A DNA stretch of 64,000 nucleotides from JAJAZB01 sp964244295 (GCA_964244295.1 CAXTIG010000032.1:1-64000); one strand, 5' to 3'. Numbered from the stretch's first letter, positions 25,141 through 33,718 are shown. Made by a program: numbers and translations. Notes: generated by a model from the sequence alone, not told the origin.

Positions 25141-25375
25141 GGCGCACCTCTTTTACAATGTCGTTGATTTCCTCTTCGGTCATATCACGGAGTTCAGGAG
25201 TTGCTTGAACGAATGCAGTTAGTTCATCGAAGGATTTCAACGCCTGCCGGTACACCTCCGCTTTTTCCTCCTGCAACACAATCACCTTCACCCTACCCCG
25301 GTTGAATTCCGGGTATTCCTCGGGAATGGCAATCACGCCGTTCTGAATTTCCGCTTCAAACTCAATGGCTTTCAT
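25127..25375 (-). CDS. Putative antitoxin of PIN module 2
   Basis: An 82-residue protein: an N-terminal beta part (MKAIEFEAEIQNGVIAIPEE, RVKVIVLQEEKAE) suggests an AbrB-like or DUF2281-like dimer, and an acidic helical tail (PELRDMTEEEINDIVKEV) would bind the toxin. Its stop lies 14 bp inside the PIN gene. It is 15 bp downstream of the small gene at 25391-25630, so three small genes form one tight run. Confidence 0.8.
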   Translation of the reverse strand: MKAIEFEAEIQNGVIAIPEEYPEFNRGRVKVIVLQEEKAEVYRQALKSFDELTAFVQATPELRDMTEEEINDIVKEVRRGQK

Positions 25376-25390
25376 GGCAATATTTATACG

Positions 25391-25630
25391 TTACGCTATA
25401 GGTAAAACGCCTTTCAGCACCGTTGCCTTGTACTTCTTCCATGCGCGGTGTTTTGCTTCTTTAAAAAGTTGGTCGTGGTCGAGACCGGCTTCCTTCACAG
25501 CGGCATCAACCTTCTGCGCGAGTTTGTGCAGACGTTCCCATTCCAAATCGCGCTGGATTTTCTCGGCCAGCGCCTTCAAGCCGTACTCACGCACCATTTC
25601 ATCCGGCACTTCAATCGTCAGCGTTGCCAT
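25391..25630 (-). CDS. Small antitoxin-like protein of unknown function
   Basis: A 79-residue protein: MATLTIEVPDEMVREYGLKA forms a ribbon-like start, followed by charged helices (LEWERLHKLAQKVDAAVKEA). Similar small proteins in Bacteroidota are listed as hypothetical or antitoxin-like. No own toxin is adjacent unless it shares the PIN protein two genes on. It lies 26 bp downstream of thrA and is probably cotranscribed with it. Confidence 0.65.
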   Translation of the reverse strand: MATLTIEVPDEMVREYGLKALAEKIQRDLEWERLHKLAQKVDAAVKEAGLDHDQLFKEAKHRAWKKYKATVLKGVLPIA

Positions 25631-25656
25631 GCGTTTCTAGGTTTAATGCGCCGAAG

Positions 25657-28110
25657 TTACGCCAAATAACTCCCAATCGAAACGATGTCGGCGAACACGC
25701 CGGAGGCGGTTACTTCGGCCCCGGCCCCCGGCCCTTTCACCACCAGCGGGCGCTCGTGGTACCGTTTGGTCGTAAACGAAATGACGTTGTCGGCGCCTTC
25801 CATCGTAAAAAACGGGTGCGTCGGGCCGACGCTTTTCAGGCCGATGCTCACCTTGCTATTTTCCAACGTGGCGACCATGCGGAGTTTTTCGCCGCGCTCG
25901 TCGGCGGCGTTGACCCAGTCTTCAAAAACCGAGTTGCATTTCACCAGTTCGTCGAAAAACGCGTCCACCGTCGGGGCGTCGTCGCAGCTTTTGGGCAACA
26001 GCGGCGTGATGTGAACGTCTTCGGGTTCGAGCACGAGGCCGATTTCGCGGGCCAGAATCAGGATTTTCCGGGCCACGTCCTGCCCGCTGAGGTCTTCGCG
26101 GGGGTCGGGTTCGGTGTAGCCTTTGGCTTTGGCTTCGCGGACGATGTCGGCAAAACGCAGACCGGGGCGGAAGGTGTTGAAAATGAACGACAACGTGCCC
26201 GACAACACCGCTTCGATTTTCAGAAACCGGTCGCCCGAAGCGATGAGTCCTTGCAGCGTGTTGATGACGGGCAGGCCCGCGCCGACGTTGGTTTCGTAGA
26301 GAAACTTCACGCCTTTTTGCAGGGCCAGCCGGTGTCGCCGGGCGTAGTCTTCGTAGCGCCCCGAATTGGCGACTTTGTTGGGCGTTACGACCGACACGCT
26401 GGCGTTGAACAGCGGTTCGTAAAAGTTGACAATATCCTTGTTGGCCGTGCAATCCACGAAAATGGAGTTGGGCAGGTTGAAGGCTTTGAGCCGGTCGACA
26501 AACTCCGTCAGGTTGGCGGGCTGGCCGTCGGTTTCGAGGCGGGTTTTCCAATTGCCCTTGTGAATGCCGCCTTCGTCGAGCAGCATTTTCCGGGAATTGG
26601 TCACGCCCACGAGCCGGATGCGGAGCGCCCGGTAGGTGCGGAGGTATTTTTCCTGGTGTTCTAACTGGTCGAGCAAGGCGCTGCCAATCAGGCCGGTACC
26701 GACGAGGAACACGTTGAGCGTCTGGAGTTGGTCGGCGAAAAAGCTTTCGTGAATGACGTTGAGCGCCTTCGACAAGTCCTTTTTTTCGATGACCACCGAG
26801 ATGTTCAACTCCGAACTGCCCTGGGCGGTGGCCACGATGTTGATGCCGTTTTTGCCCAGCACCGAAAACAGCCGCCCCGACACGCCCGTGTGCTTGCGCA
26901 TCCGCTCGCCCACCACGGCAATCACGGAAAGGTCGTGCTGAATTTCCACGCCTTCGATGTGGCCCTGCTGGATGTCGGCGGCGAATTCGGTTTGTAGAAT
27001 TTGCCGGACTTCGTCGGAAAAACGCGGTTCGATGGCAAAGCAAATCGTGTGTTCGGAGGAAGCCTGCGAAATGAGCACGACCGAAATCTGGTGCCGGGCC
27101 AGGGCCGCGAACAGCCGCGCCGACACGCCCGCCACACCAATCATGCCCGCGCCCTGGAGGTTGACCAGCGCGAGGTTGTCGATGGACGAAATGCCGGTAA
27201 TCGTGTAGCTCGCCTCGCCCGCGTTGCGGCTCACGACGGTGCCCTCGAAAGCGGGGTTGAACGTGTTGAGCACCCGAATCGGGATGTTGCGGGCGAAGGC
27301 CGGTTGCAGGCTCGGCGGGTAAATCACCTTCGCGCCGAAGTGCGTCAGTTCCATTGCCTCGGCGTACGAAATCGTCGGCATCGTGAAGGCGTTGCGCACC
27401 TTGCGCGGGTCGGCGGTCATCATGCCGTCCACGTCGGTCCAGATTTCGATTTCCGCCGCGTTGAGCGCCGCGCCCACGATGCTGGCCGTGTAGTCGGAGC
27501 CGCCGCGCCCCAGCGTGGTCGTTTCGCCGCGCTCGGTGGAGGCGATGAAGCCGGTGATGAGTTGGAGCGCAGCACTTTTGTCGAAATGCTCGCGAATCAG
27601 CCGGTTGGTCGATTCGTAGCTGACCGTCGCGACGCCGTGGTGCCCGTTGGTTTTGATGACGGTCCGGGCGTCGAGGTAGGCGCAGTCCACGCCCTGGGCG
27701 CGGAGGATTTCGTAAATCAGCCGCGTGGAAAGCCGCTCGCCAAAGCTGACGATGAGGTCGGAGGTGCGGGTGGAAAATTCACGAATCAGCGAAATTCCCC
27801 GCAGCACGTCTTCAAGTTCGTTGAAGAGGCCGAACACGCCCGCCGTCACCGCGCCCCGCGTGCGGGGTTCGATAAACGCGTCCACGATGCTGAAATGGCG
27901 CTTTTTGGCTTTCTCGAAAATCTCGTGGTAGGCTTCGCCCGCCGCCGCGTGCTGGCCCATGTCGAGAAGTTGGTTGGTAAATCCGCCCATCGCCGAAAAC
28001 ACGCAGGCAATGGATTCCTGCCGGTCGAGGCGTTCGCGAATGATGCCCAGCACGGCCCGGATGCTCTCCACCGAGCCAACCGAGGTGCCGCCGAATTTCA
28101 AAATGTGCAT
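25657..28110 (-). CDS. thrA: Bifunctional aspartate kinase / homoserine dehydrogenase I
   Basis: An 817-residue fusion catalysing the first and third steps of the threonine/methionine branch. The kinase domain (about residues 1-290) has KFGGTSVGSVESI, GRGGSDYTASIVGAALNA and the WTDVDGMMTADPR motif. Two ACT domains follow (about 310-460; GVSARLFAALARHQISVVL, GVSGRLFSVLGKNGINIV) and should bind threonine for feedback control. The dehydrogenase half (about 465-817) starts VFLVGTGLIGSALLDQL and contains SGTLSFIFNTF. Length and layout match the E. coli-type enzyme, which is usual in Bacteroidota. It is the first gene of the run leading to thrB. Confidence 0.96.
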   Translation of the reverse strand: MHILKFGGTSVGSVESIRAVLGIIRERLDRQESIACVFSAMGGFTNQLLDMGQHAAAGEAYHEIFEKAKKRHFSIVDAFIEPRTRGAVTAGVFGLFNELEDVLRGISLIREFSTRTSDLIVSFGERLSTRLIYEILRAQGVDCAYLDARTVIKTNGHHGVATVSYESTNRLIREHFDKSAALQLITGFIASTERGETTTLGRGGSDYTASIVGAALNAAEIEIWTDVDGMMTADPRKVRNAFTMPTISYAEAMELTHFGAKVIYPPSLQPAFARNIPIRVLNTFNPAFEGTVVSRNAGEASYTITGISSIDNLALVNLQGAGMIGVAGVSARLFAALARHQISVVLISQASSEHTICFAIEPRFSDEVRQILQTEFAADIQQGHIEGVEIQHDLSVIAVVGERMRKHTGVSGRLFSVLGKNGINIVATAQGSSELNISVVIEKKDLSKALNVIHESFFADQLQTLNVFLVGTGLIGSALLDQLEHQEKYLRTYRALRIRLVGVTNSRKMLLDEGGIHKGNWKTRLETDGQPANLTEFVDRLKAFNLPNSIFVDCTANKDIVNFYEPLFNASVSVVTPNKVANSGRYEDYARRHRLALQKGVKFLYETNVGAGLPVINTLQGLIASGDRFLKIEAVLSGTLSFIFNTFRPGLRFADIVREAKAKGYTEPDPREDLSGQDVARKILILAREIGLVLEPEDVHITPLLPKSCDDAPTVDAFFDELVKCNSVFEDWVNAADERGEKLRMVATLENSKVSIGLKSVGPTHPFFTMEGADNVISFTTKRYHERPLVVKGPGAGAEVTASGVFADIVSIGSYLA

Positions 28111-28132
28111 GAAAGGGGGAAGGATTCTTGGG

Positions 28133-28549
28133 TCAGGGCGTCACTAGCGTGATTTCCTGGAGATTTTTAAAATCGTCGGTGTTGAAGGTGGCGATGGTCG
28201 AAACGCCGTTGGCGAGGCCGATGGCGGCGATTTCGGCGTCGTGGACGCGCAACCCCCGGATTTGGTAAACAGACACGAGCCGCTCGAATTCAATCAGCGA
28301 AGCGAAGTTGGGATACAGGACGTGAAGTTGCTCTTCAAACGTCTCCATCATGTCCAACGCCTGGTTGACCGTCGCCAACGGCTTTTCGCCTTTGGTGATG
28401 GCGACGACGAATTCCACCAGGTTTTTCGAGGTAACGAATAATTCCAGCGTCAAGTCGTTGAGGACCAACTGACTCCGTTCGTAAAATTCGGAATCATCCT
28501 GCACGGCGTACATCAGGACGTTGGTATCCAGCAGTACGTTACGCTTCAT
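28133..28549 (-). CDS. PIN-domain toxin, module 3 (VapC-like)
   Basis: A 138-residue PIN protein: LLDTNVLMYAV, KNLVEFVVAI, RVHDAEIAAIGLANG and ATFNTDDFKNL supply the acidic residues. It overlaps the antitoxin gene by 11 bp and ends 22 bp before thrA on the same strand, so it may share a transcript with the threonine genes. Its start is ATG 28549. Confidence 0.87.
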   Translation of the reverse strand: MKRNVLLDTNVLMYAVQDDSEFYERSQLVLNDLTLELFVTSKNLVEFVVAITKGEKPLATVNQALDMMETFEEQLHVLYPNFASLIEFERLVSVYQIRGLRVHDAEIAAIGLANGVSTIATFNTDDFKNLQEITLVTP

Positions 28550-28739
28550 CGTCTTCGTAGGCGTACCGGCGGATGTTGACGTGGTCGAGTTTTCCGCCTC
28601 CTTTTACCGTCGGAAGTTTGCTCCAATCCCGCTTCTTTTCTGGTTCCCTCAAGGGTTCGTACGAAATCTGGTGGGCGCTCAGGAATTGCGTCACCAGCGC
28701 CACCTGGCTTTCGTCGAGGGTTATTTTCAACTGCGTCAT
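28539..28739 (-). CDS. Putative antitoxin of PIN module 3
   Basis: A 66-residue protein starting MTQLKITLDESQVALVTQFL, with a basic middle (REPEKKRDWSKL) and an acidic end (RRYAYEDDEA). Size, order and 11-bp overlap with the PIN gene support an antitoxin role. The fold is not recognised. Confidence 0.7.
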   Translation of the reverse strand: MTQLKITLDESQVALVTQFLSAHQISYEPLREPEKKRDWSKLPTVKGGGKLDHVNIRRYAYEDDEA

Positions 28740-28976
28740 GGTCGTAACGGACAGAGGTTGAACCGCAAAGATAGCCGCCCCCTGCCGTTTTCACGCCCCA
28801 CAAGCCATTTTTTGGGCCGGGCAAACTTACGCCGGGGAAAAAGGGTTAACTTGAAACCGCCGATGAAACGGATGGCACGGATGCAACGGATGGGCTACCC
28901 GCGCCGTGAACCGTCCGCTTCCCGCGAATGGCTGAGAACTACCAACTGAAAACTGTAAACCGAAAACTGTAAACTG

Positions 28977-30086
28977 ATGCTCGGCTACCGCTTCACCGAT
29001 TTCGTCCCCGATGAGCAGCAGGACTCGCAAAAAAGCAAGTTCGACCAACTACTCAACATTTTCAACCAACTCCTCACCATGTCGTCGGGCGACGTGACCC
29101 AGGCGATGGCCTGGCTCACCCAACTCGACAAGCAGTACAACCTCACCGACGACAACTACGGCATCGGCGATTTCTTCGAAGACCTCAAGCGCAAGGGCTA
29201 CATCACCGAGCAAAACGAGGAGGGCCAGGTGAACCTCACGCCGAAGGGCGAGCAGAGCATCCGCAAGCAGTCGCTGGACGAGATTTTCGGGAAACTGAAG
29301 AAATCCAACACCGGCGGCAACCACCGTACGCCCTTCACCGGCCCCGGCGACGAAGTCAACACCGACCGCCGCGAGTACCAGTTCGGCGACGAAATCGACC
29401 AGATTGCCATGACCGAAAGTTTGCGCAACGCGCAGATTAACAACGGCATCGGCGAGTTCATGATGACCGAGAACGACCTCGAAATCATGGACAAGGAGTT
29501 CAAGGCCCAGACCTCCACGGTGCTGATGATCGACATCAGCCACTCGATGATTCTGTACGGCGAAGACCGCATCACGCCCGCCAAAAAAGTCGCGATGGCG
29601 CTCTCGGAACTCATCATGACCAAATACCCGAAAGACACGCTCGACATCATCGTGTTCGGCAACGACGCCTGGCAGATTCAGGTGAAAGATTTGCCCTACC
29701 TCGAAGTCGGGCCGTACCACACCAACACCGTGGCGGGCATCGAACTGGCGATGGACTTGCTGCGCCGCCGCAAGAACAAAAACAAGCAGATTTTCATGAT
29801 CACCGACGGCAAGCCGACGTGTTTGAAAGAGGGCCTGCGGTACTACAAAAACTCCTTCGGGCTGGACAAGAAAATCCTGAACAAAACCCTGAACCTGTCG
29901 GCGCAATGCCGCCGCCTGAAAATCCCCATCACCACCTTCATGATTGCCCGCGACCAGTGGCTACGCGAATTCGTGCAGGAATTTACGAAGGTGAACAACG
30001 GCCGGGCGTACTACTCCTCCCTAGCCGGATTGGGCGAGTTTATTTTTGAAGATTTCGAGCGGAATCGGAAGAAGAACGTGCGCTGA
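28977..30086 (+). CDS. von Willebrand factor A domain protein
   Basis: A 369-residue cytoplasmic protein. The N-terminal ~120 residues are helical with a winged-helix look (FFEDLKRKGYITEQNEEGQV). The vWA domain starts about residue 178: LMIDISHSMILYGEDRITPAKK is the MIDAS loop (DxSxS), followed by conserved Thr and ITDGKPT. Such proteins usually pair with a MoxR or magnesium-chelatase-like AAA+ ATPase. No ATPase gene is next to this one, so the partner must be elsewhere. The start ATG 28977 follows a short tandem stretch of AAACTGTAAACC-type repeats. Confidence 0.88.
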   Translation: MLGYRFTDFVPDEQQDSQKSKFDQLLNIFNQLLTMSSGDVTQAMAWLTQLDKQYNLTDDNYGIGDFFEDLKRKGYITEQNEEGQVNLTPKGEQSIRKQSLDEIFGKLKKSNTGGNHRTPFTGPGDEVNTDRREYQFGDEIDQIAMTESLRNAQINNGIGEFMMTENDLEIMDKEFKAQTSTVLMIDISHSMILYGEDRITPAKKVAMALSELIMTKYPKDTLDIIVFGNDAWQIQVKDLPYLEVGPYHTNTVAGIELAMDLLRRRKNKNKQIFMITDGKPTCLKEGLRYYKNSFGLDKKILNKTLNLSAQCRRLKIPITTFMIARDQWLREFVQEFTKVNNGRAYYSSLAGLGEFIFEDFERNRKKNVR

Positions 30087-30263
30087 CGTAGTTCCCAGCC
30101 GAAAAAGACCCGTGTGTTGAGTGGCTGGAAACGGCCCTGGTAGAGGTCTGGAATCAGTTCTTTTTCAAAACAAACGTCCAATCGTCTTTCCATTAGTTCG
30201 AGTATTGGAAAGATCCGATGGTCTCCATTGGCCTATAAAATTGATAGCCAAACGGATAACCGC

Positions 30264-30303
30264 CAAAAATAAAACCCACTGACCTTTTGAAAGTCAGTGG
30301 GTT
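30264..30303 (-). terminator. Rho-independent terminator of the tmRNA gene
   Basis: An 11-bp stem (AACCCACTGAC at 30273-30283 with GTCAGTGGGTT at 30293-30303) and a 9-base loop. On the minus strand it is followed by a T-rich run (TTTTATTTTT). It lies 15 bases past the tmRNA 3' end. Confidence 0.9.
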
Positions 30304-30317
30304 AACTGCGAGATTAG

Positions 30318-30689
30318 TGGAGACGGCGGGAGTCGAACCCGCGTCCAGAACAGGGAGCAGCGGCGTCTTCTACAGGCTTAGTTGCGCCTTTGATTGTTGG
30401 GAAACCCCCAGGTGGGCAACGAACCACAACGGTTTCCGTAGGAACTGGTACAATCCTGGCTCAGCCCCATCGGCCAGGTTGGCACTGCCTTTCGACGCTC
30501 CGTGACCCGGCCCGGCAGTGCGGCGGTCCGGCGGAACGATGACCAAAACTTAATCCTCCGGATTAAGCAGCCATAGCGTAGCTATAATTGCCAGCTAGAT
30601 TGTAGAAGAATTTTTAGCGGGAGGTTCTTCCAACTCCCGACCTGCTTACACGCGCACCCTCAGCCCGCTGTCAATAGCCAGTCGTCCCC
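30318..30689 (-). ncRNA. ssrA: tmRNA (transfer-messenger RNA)
   Basis: The 5' end GGGGACG pairs with CGTCTCC at the 3' end as a 7-bp acceptor stem with one G-U. GGGTTCGACTCCCGCC near the 3' end is the T-arm. CCA is not encoded. The tag reading frame on the minus strand, near 30570-30600, reads GCT GGC AAT TAT AGC TAC GCT ATG GCT GCT TAA, giving AGNYSYAMAA; the SYAMAA ending is typical of Cytophagales-like tmRNAs. It releases stalled ribosomes together with SmpB. The gene stands alone with its own terminator. Confidence 0.95.
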
Positions 30690-30695
30690 AGAGAT

Positions 30696-30784
30696 GATTT
30701 ACGATGTACGAATTACGATTTACGACTTTTGGTTCGGTTATGTCAACGAAAAAATCGTAAATCGTAATTCGTACATCGTAAATC
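30696..30784. repeat. 30-bp palindrome of ACGAATT/GTAAATC type
   Basis: Arms 30696-30725 and 30755-30784 are exact complements built from near-heptamer units (ATTTACG, ATGTACG, AATTACG). It separates the tmRNA 5' end from the stop of the GroES-like gene, both read on the minus strand. It could end transcription of the GroES-like gene or mark the tmRNA promoter region. Confidence 0.85.
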
Positions 30785-31177
30785 TCAGAGGCCCAGTTCG
30801 CTCAGTTCGTCGTCGCGGATGATCATCAGCAGGGCCGATTGCGAGAGGATGGTGAATTTTTCACCGTCGATTTCCACCTCGAAGCCGTTGCGCTTCAGGT
30901 ACAGCACCTGATCGCCCTCGCGCACTTGCAGGGGCACGTACTTCACGGCTTCCTTTTTTTCTTTCCAGGGTTCGTCTTCGTCGGTCAGGGCCGGAATCGG
31001 AAAACCGGGGCCGACTTTCACCACCTGCCCGGCGTGAATGTCTTCTTTTTCCTCGACGGTGGGCGGGAGGTACAGGCCCGAACGAGTTTGCTGGCTGTCC
31101 TCGGCGGGCCGCACCAGCACCTTGTCGCCGAGCATGATGACTTTCCGCAGGGTATTGCTGCCTTCGATGGTGTTCAT
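30785..31177 (-). CDS. GroES-family co-chaperone
   Basis: A 130-residue protein starting MNTIEGSNTLRKVIMLGDKV at 31177. The cpn10 fold is recognisable in GDKVLVRPAEDSQQTRSGLYLPP (the mobile-loop position) and GDQVLYLKRNGFEVEIDGEKF. It is longer than classical GroES (~95 residues) because of an acidic middle insertion (TDEDEPWKEKKEAVKYV). No groEL is adjacent. Such a stand-alone variant is common in Cytophagales, and the housekeeping groES is presumably elsewhere. Confidence 0.85.
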   Translation of the reverse strand: MNTIEGSNTLRKVIMLGDKVLVRPAEDSQQTRSGLYLPPTVEEKEDIHAGQVVKVGPGFPIPALTDEDEPWKEKKEAVKYVPLQVREGDQVLYLKRNGFEVEIDGEKFTILSQSALLMIIRDDELSELGL

Positions 31178-31197
31178 AATAAAATTTAAAAACAACT

Positions 31198-31320
31198 GTC
31201 ATCCTGAGCGTAGCGAAAGGATCTTGTTGGACTTTCGAACAGTTGGCTGTGAGCTAGTGGTAGGCTACCGACAAATTGCCCAGAGGGCCAGCAAGGTCCT
31301 TTCGCTGCGATCAGGATGAC
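31198..31320. repeat. Imperfect palindrome GTCATCCTGAGCG type
   Basis: Left arm 31198-31230 and right arm 31288-31320 are complementary over most of 33 bases with a few mismatches and enclose about 57 bases. It occupies the gap upstream of the GroES-like gene. The termini GTCATCCTGA and TCAGGATGAC match those of other palindromes here. Confidence 0.8.
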
Positions 31321-31352
31321 AAGCGTTTTTTTTAAAACCCCATTCCCCCACC

Positions 31353-31883
31353 TCACTCCGCCAACTTGTCAGGCAGTTTTCCCCGCAGACCGATTTCCAG
31401 GACTTCCACGTCAAAAATCCGCTTTCCGTCTATTTTCAGGCGCAGGGCCGTTTGCATTTTGTGAAACCCTTCCTTGCCCGCCGCGCCGGGGTTGAGGTAG
31501 AGCAGGTTGCCCCGGCTGGGGTCGCGCTGGACGCGCAGCAGGTGTGAATGCCCGCAGACGAAGATGTCGGGCACCCCGGATTCGGCGAACAGCTCCCGCG
31601 CGTCGGGCTGGTAGCGGCCGGGTACGCCGCCGATGTGGGCCATGCCGATGGTGAGGGCTTCGCAGGCGAAAACGTTGATTTTCGGAAACATCCGGCGCAG
31701 TTCGGCCCCGTCGATGTTGCCGTACACCCCGTGCAGCGGTTTGCCGGTGGCCTCCAGCGTGTCGGCTACGGCCACGGTGCCGAAGTCGCCACCGTGCCAG
31801 AGTTGGTCGGCCCAGTCGAGGTGAGCGGCCAGGCGCGGGTCGAGAAAGCCGTGGGTGTCGGAAAGGAGCAGGATGCGGGTCAA
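31353..31883 (-). CDS. YfcE/MJ0936-type metallophosphoesterase
   Basis: A 176-residue phosphodiesterase of the calcineurin-like superfamily. All metal-binding motifs are visible: LLSDTHG, LWHGGDFG, VYGNIDG, VCGHSHLL and YLNPGAAG. Members hydrolyse simple phosphodiesters in vitro; the physiological substrate is unknown. The only start compatible with the N-terminal motif is TTG 31883 (TTG ACC CGC ATC). Directly upstream lie three tandem ACGAGTT heptamers (31891-31911). Confidence 0.9.
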   Translation of the reverse strand: MTRILLLSDTHGFLDPRLAAHLDWADQLWHGGDFGTVAVADTLEATGKPLHGVYGNIDGAELRRMFPKINVFACEALTIGMAHIGGVPGRYQPDARELFAESGVPDIFVCGHSHLLRVQRDPSRGNLLYLNPGAAGKEGFHKMQTALRLKIDGKRIFDVEVLEIGLRGKLPDKLAE

Positions 31884-31890
31884 ATCATTT

Positions 31891-31911
31891 ACGAGTTACG
31901 AGTTACGAGTT
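31891..31911. repeat. Three tandem ACGAGTT heptamers
   Basis: Exact head-to-tail copies immediately upstream of the TTG start of the phosphoesterase gene on the opposite strand. It is the same simple-repeat class as in 33834-33870. Confidence 0.8.
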
Positions 31912-32009
31912 GCGAATTAAAGACTTGCGCCGTGCGCTGGGTCGGCCTCCATCTCCTTTCTGAAACAAAGCCGGGCGTCGGGCGTTTTACTGCCAACTGC
32001 TCTGTTGCC

Positions 32010-32651
32010 GTGTTGATTACCCCATTTGAAACCGAATTGTACGCAAAGTTGGGCGATTTTTTCACCCAGCGGGGCTTCGTCTTGTTGTCCGTAAAAAAGC
32101 AGTTCCGCAAAATCACCGACACGGGTTTTCAAAACGTCATTCTGTCGGTGTCGCAGTACGAGGAGGAGACCTGGCTGGAAGTCAACTTCGGCTTGCGCCA
32201 CGAGCACATCGAGCAAACGGCCCAGCAATTCCTGAGCAATCACGAAGAGTTTCGCGCCGATGCCAATACGCTAGTGGTGAGCATCGGCAAATTCAACGAT
32301 GCCCGGTATTTCCGATACAAAATTGGCCACGAAGCCGACCTCGATGACATTTGCGAACTCATCAAAGAATTTCTACTCACCCGGGGCTTCCCCTTTCTGA
32401 GCCAGTACGCCACCCTGCCCGACCTCGACCGGCTCCTCAACGCCCACCCCACCCAGCCCTGCAAGTACCTCTACAACCAGATTCACCGGGGGTTTAAGGG
32501 CCTGATTGCCGCCCGCCTCACGGGTAGCGACGACTTCCTCCGCCTGGCCGACGTGTACCGCAACCAACTCGTGCGCCTGGGGGCCTCGTTTCCCGAACTC
32601 CACCAGTACGAGCGCCTGCTGAGTTTTTTGCTGTACCATTCGGTCAATTGA
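32010..32651 (+). CDS. Protein of unknown function
   Basis: Coding character is strong from VLITPFETELYAKLGDFFTQ onward, but there is no ATG; GTG 32010 or TTG 32013 are the likely starts, giving about 213 residues. The upstream part of the open frame is antisense to the phosphoesterase gene and rejected. Visible features are SQYEEETWLEVNFGLRHEHIE, an acidic-aromatic middle, and a helical C-terminus (LARLTGSDD-like to LLSFLLYHS). It resembles DUF4304-type cytosolic proteins only loosely. No partner gene is evident. Confidence 0.65.
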   Translation: MLITPFETELYAKLGDFFTQRGFVLLSVKKQFRKITDTGFQNVILSVSQYEEETWLEVNFGLRHEHIEQTAQQFLSNHEEFRADANTLVVSIGKFNDARYFRYKIGHEADLDDICELIKEFLLTRGFPFLSQYATLPDLDRLLNAHPTQPCKYLYNQIHRGFKGLIAARLTGSDDFLRLADVYRNQLVRLGASFPELHQYERLLSFLLYHSVN

Positions 32652-32731
32652 GCGAAAATACCCGCAACGGCCAGACAGATTCAGCAAGGTTTCGGGCAGA
32701 AAAATACCAAAATCAATTTCTCCGGCGCACG

Positions 32732-32739
32732 TACCTTTG
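32732..32739 (+). promoter_or_regulatory. Candidate -7 promoter element TACCTTTG
   Basis: Matches the Bacteroidota consensus TAnnTTTG and lies 20 bases before the ATG at 32760. No good -33 TTTG was found at the usual distance, so this is a weak call. Confidence 0.35.
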
Positions 32740-32759
32740 AGTGATCTTACCTCTACCTG

Positions 32760-33623
32760 ATGCTTCAATCCTATCTTTCCCGCCGCGACTGGCTCCGTGC
32801 CAGTGCCCTACTCAGCGCGGCCACCTTAGCCGAGCCACTACTGGCCCGCGCCAAACCCCGCTTTCGGATCGGAGCCTGCGACTGGTCGCTGCAAAAAGCC
32901 GCTAACCCGGTGGCCTTCGACGTGGCCAAACAGATTGGTCTCGAAGGCGTGCAGGTGAGCTACAACTCCGCCGCCGATGAGGCTTTTTTGGCCAAGCCAG
33001 AAAACCTCGACGCCATCCGGGCCGCTTCCAAACGGACGGGCGTACAAATCGCCAGCCTCGCCATCGGGCGGCTCAACGAAATTCCCTACAAATCCGAAGC
33101 GCGTACCGAAGAATGGGTCAGTAATGCCGTGGACGCGGCGAAAGCCCTGGGTGCCCGTGATATTTTGCTCGCGTTTTTTTCCAAAAATGACTTACGAAAC
33201 GACGAGGCCGGGAAGAAAGCCGTTATCGAACGCTTGAAAGGCGTCGCCCCGAAGGCCGAAAAAGCGGGCATCAACCTGGCCATCGAGTCGTACCTCTCGG
33301 CCCAGGAACACCTCGACATCATCCAGGCCGTCGGCTCGAAGGCCGTGACGGTGTACTACGATTTCCGCAACGCCACCGACGCGGGCTACGACATTTTCAG
33401 GGAAATCCCGCTGCTCGGTACGCGGTACATCACCGAGATTCACATGAAAGAAAACGGCCAACTGCTCGGGCAAGGCACCCTCGACTGGCCCCGCATCGCC
33501 CGCGCCGTCCACGACATCGGCTACACCGGCTGGATGCAAATCGAATGGGCCTTGCCCAAAGGCGCCGACCTCGTGCCCGGCTACCAGCAAAATCTGAAGT
33601 TTTTGCGGGCGTTGTTTGCCTAA
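32760..33623 (+). CDS. Sugar phosphate isomerase/epimerase-like protein, exported
   Basis: A 287-residue xylose-isomerase-like TIM barrel. The leader MLQSYLSRRDWLRASALLSA has a twin-arginine-like motif (SRRDWLR) and implies export. Barrel segments include IGACDWSLQKAANPVAFDVA, LGARDILLAFFSK, INLAIESYLSA, AVTVYYDFRNATDAGYD and YITEIHMKENGQLLGQGTLDW; the Glu/Asp/His positions of the metal site are present. The substrate is unknown. It precedes the PVC-type haem protein gene by 95 bp on the same strand, and the two probably act in periplasmic sugar or polyol oxidation. Confidence 0.87.
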   Translation: MLQSYLSRRDWLRASALLSAATLAEPLLARAKPRFRIGACDWSLQKAANPVAFDVAKQIGLEGVQVSYNSAADEAFLAKPENLDAIRAASKRTGVQIASLAIGRLNEIPYKSEARTEEWVSNAVDAAKALGARDILLAFFSKNDLRNDEAGKKAVIERLKGVAPKAEKAGINLAIESYLSAQEHLDIIQAVGSKAVTVYYDFRNATDAGYDIFREIPLLGTRYITEIHMKENGQLLGQGTLDWPRIARAVHDIGYTGWMQIEWALPKGADLVPGYQQNLKFLRALFA

Positions 33624-33718
33624 AAAAGTGAAGCGGTTTAGGATTGTAAAAGCCGCTAAAAACGCTCAGGGTGACCCCCGCAATGACACCAGGTTGGAAA
33701 CTAAAACGCCACGACCCC

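Noticed and set aside
30318..30345. tRNA-like 3' end
   Set aside because: The T-arm and acceptor belong to the tmRNA; no separate tRNA anticodon arm exists.
30287..30505. 72-residue frame over the tmRNA
   Set aside because: It lies on the opposite strand of the tmRNA and translates its T-arm and pseudoknot region.
31548..32009. Extension of the hypothetical gene at 32010 upstream
   Set aside because: It lies antisense to the phosphoesterase gene with its intact motifs, and its protein sequence is low-complexity Gly/Val/Arg text.
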